A stretch of 13,438 nucleotides of DNA from an uncultured Ignavibacteriota bacterium (GTDB lineage: Bacteria; Bacteroidota; Ignavibacteria; Tepidaquicellales; Tepidaquicellaceae), in NCBI GenBank assembly GCA_937959065.1, contig CALGOI010000175.1:1-13438 (forward strand). The letters run 5' to 3'. The notes beneath the pieces are model-generated. The model was given only the letters and a program-made list of their open reading frames with translations, was not told where the DNA came from and made no database searches. This document shows positions 7,449 to 13,438 of the stretch, one piece after another. Numbering within the stretch: the first letter of the stretch is position 1; each line of letters opens with the position of its first letter. Position numbers and translations under genes: made by a program.

Positions 7449-8183
7449 TTAAAATAATTTGAAAAATCCCGTTTTTTCTCTAATTATAGAAATAGAGTCT
7501 ATTGAAAACATTATCAGCCAATGTAATATCCAGCTATAAATAAAAGAATTACTTCTCCAAACCTGGATACCCATAACCAATCCGGCAATTATGGAACCGA
7601 ACAGTTCAAGTTCAGGTTTACCTTTATGTAAAATAAAAAACGGAATCATCTGAATAAATATAGAATAGTATCCAAACTTTTCCTTTAAACCAAAAAGCAT
7701 GTAACCTCTCCATAGAAATTCCCATCCAAGCATATAGATCAAGACACAAAACTCATAGAAAAGAAACATGCTAATACTTTCACTAACCTGTGAACCACCC
7801 TGAGGATATGTTCGCGCAAAGTCAGGTGATGCTGATACTACCCATAAAAAAGGAAGCATAAAAACAAAAAATCCAATCAGAGTAAAAAGACCAAATTTGT
7901 AATCGCCAAGAGTAAGACCGTAATCAGAAAACTTCCCTTTCAGTATAAACTTTATTGAGAGCACCGGTATCAAAAACATAATAAGACCATCCAGTAAAAA
8001 CCAGTATACTCTTGAGTCAAATCGGTCCTGTCCAATATTGTTATAATAGAATAGCGGATTAGCCAGCCAGACACCCAAAAAAATCACAATACTGACTGAC
8101 AGGAAAATATAAACAACTTTAAAGTCTAAAGACTTTATTATTAGGTTAAGATCTTTAAGCTCTGAAAAATACTTTTTAATCAA
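7449..8183 (-). CDS. CPBP (CAAX protease/bacteriocin-processing)-like intramembrane protein, motifs altered
   Basis: A 244-residue multi-pass membrane protein with hydrophobic segments at about 23-41, 60-81, 97-117, 138-153, 172-186, 195-206 and 213-232. The C-terminal half has the CPBP/Abi layout: motif 1 is WEFLWRGY (154-161), motif 2 FFILH with H186, motif 3 ILHWLIM with H221. Compared with the family consensus EExxxR/FxxxH/HxxxN, the first Glu is W154 and the final Asn is M225, while E155, R159, H186 and H221 remain. A WEF..RG form of motif 1 may be a subfamily trait rather than decay, so activity cannot be judged. The start is TTG at 8183, reached by TAA-CGT-TTG directly after the YbbR-domain gene and in the same frame. 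Its place between envelope genes suggests a membrane-linked role; the substrate is unknown. Confidence 0.72.
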   Translation of the reverse strand: MIKKYFSELKDLNLIIKSLDFKVVYIFLSVSIVIFLGVWLANPLFYYNNIGQDRFDSRVYWFLLDGLIMFLIPVLSIKFILKGKFSDYGLTLGDYKFGLFTLIGFFVFMLPFLWVVSASPDFARTYPQGGSQVSESISMFLFYEFCVLIYMLGWEFLWRGYMLFGLKEKFGYYSIFIQMIPFFILHKGKPELELFGSIIAGLVMGIQVWRSNSFIYSWILHWLIMFSIDSISIIREKTGFFKLF

Positions 8184-8186
8184 ACG

Positions 8187-9101
8187 TTATTTTTTCTTAA
8201 TTATGTATTGAAGTTTTTCCGGAGAAAGGTTTATTATAGAAGCTTTTACAGGTAGAATCACCTCGGGCACTACATACCCGAGTGAATCATTTTCTATTTC
8301 AGTATATTGTACAATTACTTTCACATCACCTGTATTGATCTTTGCCAATTCATTAACTCCGCCTCTCAAAGATAGCTTAACGCTTGGAGGAATTAACAAT
8401 ACCTCTCTGTCCTCGGGAAGATTTTCTACCTGGATACTCAATTCTTCAAATTCTTTTTCTGCAAGAAGATCTACATTAAAGCTTACAGACACCATGGTTG
8501 GTTCAACCTTTATAAGGTTTGAAAGTGTATCTTTAATAGAAACTGTCTCGGTAATATTTCCTTTTACATCTTTAATTAATTTGTACTGAGTAGGAAGGAA
8601 TTTTATATTATTGATAATAGAAGAAGCCCCTGTAATTAAGACTGAATCCGGCAATATCTGAGGTTCTCCAATAATCTCATAATCATCAGCTAATTCAAGC
8701 TTTACATTATTAATGACTTTGACATATTTTTTCGATACCTTTTCAAAGCTTATACTAATGGTCTCAGGCTGCACACTTACTAGTGAAATATTGGAAGGTA
8801 TATCCATTCTATCACTTAATACTTCACGAGTATTTATTTTTGTGTCAGATTTTACATCAGATAGATCAATAGTAAAATTATCTTCCTTTGAAATCATCAG
8901 GTTTAAAAGATCCCAACCTTTACCACTAACCACAACGTCAATTTCCTCGGGTAAATTTTCTGACAAAGCCTGATTTTTCCCAACTTCAACATCGATTGGT
9001 ATAGATATTTCGACATTATATGTCAGGTTGAATTTCAGATACAACCATAATATTAAAGCAAAAACAAATGAGAAAGAATAAAGTCTGATATTCTTATTCA
9101 A
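8187..9101 (-). CDS. YbbR-domain protein, membrane-anchored
   Basis: A 304-residue protein with one N-terminal membrane anchor (about residues 7-23, FSFVFALILWLYL) and an exported beta-rich remainder. Three YbbR-like repeats can be seen, at about 28-118, 123-207 and 211-300, each containing a PEEIDV/PDSVLI/PPSVKL-type strand followed by a short helix (SGKGWDLLNL, TGASSIINN, RGGVNELAK). YbbR proteins include CdaR, the regulator of the cyclic-di-AMP synthase CdaA in Firmicutes, but no cdaA is visible here, so that role cannot be assumed. The start is TTG at 9101: no ATG lies between it and the upstream in-frame stop at 9132-9134, and AGGG at 9109-9106 is a plausible ribosome binding site. The gene follows the GWxTD gene by 22 nt and precedes the CPBP-like gene by 3 nt. 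Confidence 0.82.
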   Translation of the reverse strand: MNKNIRLYSFSFVFALILWLYLKFNLTYNVEISIPIDVEVGKNQALSENLPEEIDVVVSGKGWDLLNLMISKEDNFTIDLSDVKSDTKINTREVLSDRMDIPSNISLVSVQPETISISFEKVSKKYVKVINNVKLELADDYEIIGEPQILPDSVLITGASSIINNIKFLPTQYKLIKDVKGNITETVSIKDTLSNLIKVEPTMVSVSFNVDLLAEKEFEELSIQVENLPEDREVLLIPPSVKLSLRGGVNELAKINTGDVKVIVQYTEIENDSLGYVVPEVILPVKASIINLSPEKLQYIIKKK

Positions 9102-9123
9102 ATTACCCTGGTGAGTTTTGAGT

Positions 9124-10503
9124 TTAATAGTTTAAATCGCTTTCCCAATTATCATTTCTAATTTCGGTTCGGATTGTAGAGTGCACCAAGTCAAAAAATC
9201 CAGAGCCTTCAGGGGGTCTCTCGACAAATACACAAATTGCACCGCCTTCAAGTTTCTCATATCTCCATATTTCATGCTGCTTTTTATTAGCTTCAAATGG
9301 ATATCTTTCAATATCATCCGGCCTTCCATATAATACGTAAATTCTGCCGCGATCAGTCTGCCATCCTTCTCTAGTTTGTTCCTTAAAACTAGCATCTGCT
9401 TCTAAAACCCTCTTTACATAATCTATCTTATATTCATTTTGAGGAGTTGATGAATTTGGATCGCGTCTCAACCAAAATTCATACATAAACTTACGTTTAT
9501 CATTTAAATTAGTAAGCTTGTTGTATGTTGCCGTTTCACTTGCAGTTCTAATATAAGTAGTTATTTCAAATTCTTTCTCAACAAGGTCTTCCCGCATATT
9601 CGCATAATTACTCCTTAAAAAATCACTGTTCTCACTAGCATCAAAATTTTGAACGATATTACTGTTATAAACCCAAAAACTTCTTTCGCTCCTGGTTTTT
9701 TCATTATTTTTACTATCTACTACAGTAACTTCTAATAAATATTTATCAGTTTGTAAGCTGTCAATCATAAAACTGCCAAATTGAACAATGTCTTCAGCAT
9801 TATTCCTGCTCAATTTTTTAAGAGTTTTATAATAGACATTATCCTTGTTAAGATTTTTTATTTCGATCAGAATAAAATACTCATCAGTTATATTGTCAGG
9901 ATTCAATCCATATAATTCAAAATAGTAATAAAGTTCATTAATATTATTCCCAAATATTGAATTTGGATTGGGAACAACCTCTAAAGTATTTTTGTAAAAA
10001 ATACTTTTATCATCTGTGCTCTTTGTAATTAATGTTGCAAGTTCAATATCACTCAAAACAGGACCGGTGATAAAATCAACAACTACAAACTCCCTTTCAT
10101 CCTTTCTACTTTTGGTTTCATCAACAGAATCATAAGCATTAACTACTATTTTATATTTACCGGGTGGGATATGATAATTTATCTGTCCAACCAGATTATT
10201 ATCTAGTACAGATGTATCTGTTTCCTGATTTGCGATTTTGTAAGTTTCTGATGAGATCAATTCGTTATTCTCCAGATTGTATATGTCTATATCTATTTTG
10301 GCTTCAGCATTGAATTTACCATCAGATTCAGAATAAGCCAATCCTTTTTTATAAAATGAATAATAGACTTCCAATATAGATTTACCATCAGACCCCTTGA
10401 AAATACCAAGAGAATATTCAAAATTGAAAGCTGCTTTTGATATATTTGCTGTCAAAAGCAAAAGCAGCAATAATAATGTGTTTTTTAATAATTTAATGTT
10501 CAT
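9124..10503 (-). CDS. GWxTD-domain exported protein
   Basis: The C-terminal domain carries the defining motif GWQTDRGRIYVLYGRPDDIE, followed by HEIWRY and a final beta-rich stretch ending near WESDLNY; the preceding FWLRRDPNSSTPQNEY segment is also typical. GWxTD proteins are common in Ignavibacteria, Gemmatimonadetes and Acidobacteria and have no settled biochemical function. I choose ATG at 10503 (459 residues): this gives a clean signal peptide MNIKLLKN followed by eight leucines and ending near SKA. A GTG at 10533 would add ten residues (469) and place a second hydrophobic start before the Lys-rich part, but it begins very close to the terminator T-run. The N-terminal two-thirds is beta-rich with repeated strand patterns and could be two Ig-like domains. 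It is the first gene of the run that leads to lptB. Confidence 0.85.
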   Translation of the reverse strand: MNIKLLKNTLLLLLLLLTANISKAAFNFEYSLGIFKGSDGKSILEVYYSFYKKGLAYSESDGKFNAEAKIDIDIYNLENNELISSETYKIANQETDTSVLDNNLVGQINYHIPPGKYKIVVNAYDSVDETKSRKDEREFVVVDFITGPVLSDIELATLITKSTDDKSIFYKNTLEVVPNPNSIFGNNINELYYYFELYGLNPDNITDEYFILIEIKNLNKDNVYYKTLKKLSRNNAEDIVQFGSFMIDSLQTDKYLLEVTVVDSKNNEKTRSERSFWVYNSNIVQNFDASENSDFLRSNYANMREDLVEKEFEITTYIRTASETATYNKLTNLNDKRKFMYEFWLRRDPNSSTPQNEYKIDYVKRVLEADASFKEQTREGWQTDRGRIYVLYGRPDDIERYPFEANKKQHEIWRYEKLEGGAICVFVERPPEGSGFFDLVHSTIRTEIRNDNWESDLNY

Positions 10504-10540
10504 AGCTAAATAAAATTTTAACAGCACCCTCACTCCAAAA

Positions 10541-10576
10541 TAAAAAAGGTAATTCTCTAAAGAAAGAGAATTACCT
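10541..10576 (-). terminator. Rho-independent terminator of the PorV-like gene
   Basis: AGGTAATTCTCT at 10547-10558 and AGAGAATTACCT at 10565-10576 form a perfect 12-bp stem with a 6-nt loop. Read on the minus strand, six T (10546-10541 side) follow directly, 25 nt after the stop of the PorV-like gene. It separates that gene from the GWxTD-lptB run. The plus strand has no T-run after the hairpin. Confidence 0.88.
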
Positions 10577-10600
10577 AATAATAATAAATTTATCTAAATA

Positions 10601-11623
10601 TTAAAATCCTACATTCAAAGTAAAGAATTGATTCGTAGAATTAAACCCTTCTTCGTTAACAATTCTATAAGCATAATCAAATCCTAATGTAATACCTCCA
10701 AAAGGATATTTTACACCGGCACCAAATGTTGGTCCCCATAATTCTTCATCATCCTCTTTATCCGGTTTTAAATTAAAAGCACCTCTGATAAAGAAATTAT
10801 TGTTATAGTTATATTCAAGTCCAAATCTGTATTCATCACTTGAAAAACCTGAATTATGGAAAGTTGATGCTAAAGTAACATGATTTTGCTTATTAAGATT
10901 TGCAGTGTAAGATACACCGATCTCAAGATTTGTTGGCAGGTCAAAGTCCTGTAAGGTAACCCTTCTGGTAACGTTCTGACCATTTTCAACTAACTGCCTG
11001 TCAAGACCTTCACCATCAAATCTCATCGATGGTCCGAGATTCTTTAAAGCAATTCCGAATCTTAAGCCTGTTGATCCTGCAACATATTGCAAGCCGAAAT
11101 CAAATGCAAATCCTGTAGCATTTACGTTATAAATGCTTTCACTAATTAATTTTACGTTTGTTCCAAAGTGGATTCTATCGGTCATAGCTCTTGCAAAACT
11201 GAGATTTGCTACAATATATGTTGGGCTGAATGTAGAACCATCACCTTCAGGATTGTATTCTGTTGTAACAAGTTCTTCACCCATGTCAAGTGTTCTAAGT
11301 GAAGCACCTAACCAGCCAAGATCACCGATTCTTACAACACCGGCAACGTATTCCATATTAATGTCAGCAATGTAATTCATATGTGAAAATATAACTTCTC
11401 CGGTCTGAGTACTGGTTTGTGACAGTCCTGCTGGATTCCAGTACATTGCATCTATACCTGTCACGCTTGCCAAATTTGACCCTTGAAGAGAAGTTCCGAT
11501 AGAACCTACGGGGATGAGTAACTCCGGCGCAGCCATAGTACCAAATTTGGTCCTCGGTCCTGCGTAGGAGGATGCACCCGTAAGAATTATTACTATTAAT
11601 ATTAGTATTTTTTTAAGGTTCAT
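10601..11623 (-). CDS. PorV/PorQ-family outer-membrane beta-barrel protein
   Basis: A 340-residue protein with a signal peptide (1-21, SYA before Gly22), then the family hallmark AMYWNPAGLSQ (NPAGL at 63-67) after a GTSLQGSNLASV segment. The remainder alternates beta strands with short turns (for example FGTNVKLI, FGIALKNLGPSMRF, FGAGVKYPFGGITLGFDYAY) and ends in FFTLNVGF, the terminal aromatic residue expected of a BAM-inserted barrel. PorV of the type IX secretion system is a FadL-like barrel that carries cargo between translocon and attachment complex; PorQ belongs to the same family. The upstream gene encodes a protein with a T9SS-like sorting domain, in keeping with this. However the family has many paralogues in FCB genomes, so this need not be the PorV itself. 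ATG at 11623 has a good Shine-Dalgarno site. It ends in its own terminator. Confidence 0.85.
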   Translation of the reverse strand: MNLKKILILIVIILTGASSYAGPRTKFGTMAAPELLIPVGSIGTSLQGSNLASVTGIDAMYWNPAGLSQTSTQTGEVIFSHMNYIADINMEYVAGVVRIGDLGWLGASLRTLDMGEELVTTEYNPEGDGSTFSPTYIVANLSFARAMTDRIHFGTNVKLISESIYNVNATGFAFDFGLQYVAGSTGLRFGIALKNLGPSMRFDGEGLDRQLVENGQNVTRRVTLQDFDLPTNLEIGVSYTANLNKQNHVTLASTFHNSGFSSDEYRFGLEYNYNNNFFIRGAFNLKPDKEDDEELWGPTFGAGVKYPFGGITLGFDYAYRIVNEEGFNSTNQFFTLNVGF

Positions 11624-11631
11624 TTTTTAAA

Positions 11632-11640
11632 CTCTCCTTT
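11632..11640 (-). promoter_or_regulatory. Shine-Dalgarno site of the PorV-like gene
   Basis: AAAGGAGAG (minus strand, 11640-11632) ends its GGAG core 10 nt before the ATG at 11623. It is the best ribosome binding site in the window; most other genes here have weak sites or none, suggesting relatively strong expression of this barrel. Confidence 0.6.
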
Positions 11641-11649
11641 TAATTTAGA

Positions 11650-11676
11650 CTAACCCGGGATAAAATCCCGGGTTAG
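11650..11676. repeat. Perfect 12-bp hairpin in the gap before the PorV-like gene
   Basis: CTAACCCGGGAT at 11650-11661 and ATCCCGGGTTAG at 11665-11676 are perfect complements around AAA, a GC-rich stem in an otherwise AT-rich gap. Neither strand has a T-run right after it, so it is not a standard intrinsic terminator. It lies 16 nt after the stop of the secreted-protein gene and about 26 nt before the PorV-like start codon. It could be an mRNA processing or stabilising element, an attenuator, or a Rho-assisted terminator. Confidence 0.7.
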
Positions 11677-11692
11677 CCTTTGAATTTTCTAA

Positions 11693-13438
11693 TTAAAAGT
11701 CTGCTCTTTCTTGTCCTGTGAATATAGCAAGCTTTATTATCTTTTGTCCAATTCCTGGCGCATCAATTAATGCAATATACATTCCGGATGCAACCGGAAC
11801 ATCTTCAAACGTTCTTAGATTCCACTGCTGATCTGATACTTGATTATCTTTATTGATTGTATTTATCAAATCACCATTAAGTGTGTAGATTTTTATAGTA
11901 CAAACTTCGGGTAACCTTCTAAAAGTTACAAATCTGTTTGTACTGCTTGTTTCCAGCACATTGAATCCAAGATATGGATTTGGAACTACTCTAATTTTCT
12001 CGAGATCATTCCTGCTAACTGCAATTTGATTACTTACCTGTGTACCCTGTATAGTAAATTCATAATAAAGCGGGAATCCAGGTGCAATATCCGGTCTTGT
12101 CCTTATGTAAGGATATATAGTCATCTTATCTCCAACCTGATATGTTGCTCCCGGTGACTTAAGTTTACATGCCCAAACATATACCAGGTCTAATTGACCC
12201 TGTTGTAAGAATAAGTTCTTACTTGTATAGAATGTATTAGGTGTAGAACTATAATCCGAATTAAAAATGTAGGTCACCAGCTTTCCACCCAAACTATCTG
12301 CGGATGGCTGCCATCCTGCAGGTGCAGGGTTAACATCATTTGATACTGCAAATGCAACGTTCAACTGACGTCTGGTGCCTGTGCTATCTGTAGGATCTAC
12401 TTCATATACCTTAAATGGAACCTCCACAAAATCCTGATAAATTATAAAATTATCATTATTTGGAATTGTCGATGTATCCAGATATCTGTAGGCCATTTGA
12501 CATGCACCTCCAAGACCGGTAAATTCAATCTCAATATTTCTTAATTGATCCGGGGTTATGGTTGTTCCCAATCCGGTAAATGTACTGGAAGTAGGATAAG
12601 AGAGTCCCATTAAACGAGATTGGAATGGTCTGTCTGCATTTCTAAGATATTTACTACCTTCAACAAACTGATTTCCTGAAGGAACATATCCGAATCCGTA
12701 TTGTCTGGATTGGTTTTGTTCAGGTTTACTAATTGTGTCTCTTATTACGCCAATCTTAGTGATCCTGTTTACCTTGAATTGAATTCCATCAGCATTTCTG
12801 GCACCGGTTTTAATATTTAGGTTTTGGAATATCGGAGTGAAAGGACCTCCATCAGTTGACCTTAATACATTATATGTAGTGTCAGGTGCTTGGAATTGAA
12901 CTCTGTAAGTTGCATCAATCAGTGAGTTAGCATCATAGATTATTGGTGCAACACCAAGATCTCTTCTGTTTGTATTTATCGTATCTCCGTTAGAATAATA
13001 AGTTTGTGTTCCTGCTAAAGGAGCTTTAGGAACAACACTGAATGCGGTTAGAGGTGACCTGATAACATGAAGTCCCCTTGGTGCATTCGGACTATATGCA
13101 TATGCTACAATTACAAATTTATATTCCTGACCATATATGAAGTTACTATTACCACCGTAAAGATCGGGATAATTAGTTGAAGTTACGGTTAAAGTCCTGA
13201 ATATACCGGAATTTGGAAATCCACCCGGAACCGGGTAGGTATAAGGAGGTACAACAGGGAAATATCCATATTGTTCCTGTCCGTTATTACTGATTCCCAT
13301 TGATAAACTATCCTGAATAATTCCTACGGTATCATCCAGATCAAATATTTGTAAAAGTGTAAGATTATCATTAATTGTCGCGGGAACATTGAAATCAGGA
13401 AGTGTAGAAGCTGTTTTCTTCACTTCATAAATTTCATA
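11693..13438 (-). CDS. C-terminal part of a large secreted protein with T9SS-like sorting domain, 5' end outside the window
   Basis: The frame is open to the right edge (YEIYEV precedes the GTG at 13423), so the gene begins outside; 581 residues are visible. The last ~106 residues form the PNPY-type sorting domain seen in many FCB secreted proteins: LEKIRVVPNPYLGF, then FRRLPEVCTIKIYTLNGDLI, a WNLRTFEDVPVASGMYIALI stretch and GQKIIKLAIF. This resembles the T9SS type A C-terminal domain, except that it ends in TGQERADF rather than the usual short basic tail. The rest is Tyr-, Pro-, Asn- and Thr-rich beta protein with fibronectin-like strands (TYRVQFQAPDTTYNVLRST, EYKFVIVAYAYS). No enzyme motif is recognised; a surface or secreted structural role is likely. 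Pairs of such proteins with a following PorV/PorQ gene are a familiar FCB arrangement. Confidence 0.72.
   Translation of the reverse strand, partial: YEIYEVKKTASTLPDFNVPATINDNLTLLQIFDLDDTVGIIQDSLSMGISNNGQEQYGYFPVVPPYTYPVPGGFPNSGIFRTLTVTSTNYPDLYGGNSNFIYGQEYKFVIVAYAYSPNAPRGLHVIRSPLTAFSVVPKAPLAGTQTYYSNGDTINTNRRDLGVAPIIYDANSLIDATYRVQFQAPDTTYNVLRSTDGGPFTPIFQNLNIKTGARNADGIQFKVNRITKIGVIRDTISKPEQNQSRQYGFGYVPSGNQFVEGSKYLRNADRPFQSRLMGLSYPTSSTFTGLGTTITPDQLRNIEIEFTGLGGACQMAYRYLDTSTIPNNDNFIIYQDFVEVPFKVYEVDPTDSTGTRRQLNVAFAVSNDVNPAPAGWQPSADSLGGKLVTYIFNSDYSSTPNTFYTSKNLFLQQGQLDLVYVWACKLKSPGATYQVGDKMTIYPYIRTRPDIAPGFPLYYEFTIQGTQVSNQIAVSRNDLEKIRVVPNPYLGFNVLETSSTNRFVTFRRLPEVCTIKIYTLNGDLINTINKDNQVSDQQWNLRTFEDVPVASGMYIALIDAPGIGQKIIKLAIFTGQERADF

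Noticed and set aside
8335..8973. Plus-strand open frames opposite the YbbR-domain gene
   Set aside because: They are antisense of a recognisable gene, with Ser/Leu/Ile-rich translations typical of spurious frames.
8187..9101. YbbR-domain gene named cdaR
   Set aside because: No diadenylate cyclase gene is nearby and the family is broader than CdaR, so the symbol is not supported.
9132..9395. Minus-strand 87-codon frame overlapping the GWxTD gene
   Set aside because: It is out of phase with the GWxTD motif that is encoded in the same bases, so it is a frame shadow.
10504..10533. GTG at 10533 as start of the GWxTD gene
   Set aside because: It would add a short hydrophobic piece before a good signal peptide and begins 8 nt from the terminator T-run; ATG at 10503 fits better, though GTG cannot be excluded.

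Overview
The window looks like a chromosomal segment of an AT-rich, Gram-negative bacterium of the Bacteroidetes/Chlorobi/Ignavibacteria (FCB) group. The indicators are a PorV/PorQ-family outer-membrane barrel, a secreted protein with a type IX secretion (T9SS)-like C-terminal sorting domain, a GWxTD-domain lipid/surface-type protein, an LPS exporter ATPase (LptB) and sparse, weak Shine-Dalgarno sites with several TTG starts. The GWxTD and PNPY-type sorting domains point more to Ignavibacteria-like lineages than to classical Bacteroidia, but this is an inference from gene content only. Coding density is very high and there is no gene-free stretch above 300 bases. I see no tRNA, rRNA, CRISPR array, insertion sequence or prophage gene.

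Plus strand, 2-5890: a large protein cut by the left window edge, which resembles the bacterial tubulin-like family (Pfam 'Tubulin_2' type) and ends in a SHOCT-like helical hairpin; an FmdB-type zinc-ribbon protein 3 nt downstream; then, after an 84-nt AT-rich gap, two exported M16-family proteins. The first M16 protein keeps the zinc site and lacks the Arg/Tyr pair; the second lacks the zinc site and keeps the Arg/Tyr pair, so together they look like one split peptidase.

Minus strand, 13438-5971 (read right to left): the C-terminal part of a large secreted protein with a T9SS-like sorting domain; a PorV/PorQ-family barrel closed by a strong intrinsic terminator; then a tight run GWxTD protein - YbbR-domain protein - CPBP-like membrane protein - pdxJ - lptB. 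Gaps in that run are 22 nt, 3 nt, 9 nt and a 4-nt overlap, so it is probably one operon for envelope building plus vitamin B6 synthesis. The two strands converge at 5891-5970, where a plus-strand terminator and an extra hairpin sit.

The best leads are the tubulin-like/SHOCT protein with its coupled zinc-ribbon partner, the complementary M16 pair, the CPBP-like protein with altered catalytic motifs, the secreted protein/PorV/GWxTD neighbourhood, and a perfect 12-bp hairpin without a U-tract in front of the PorV-like gene.
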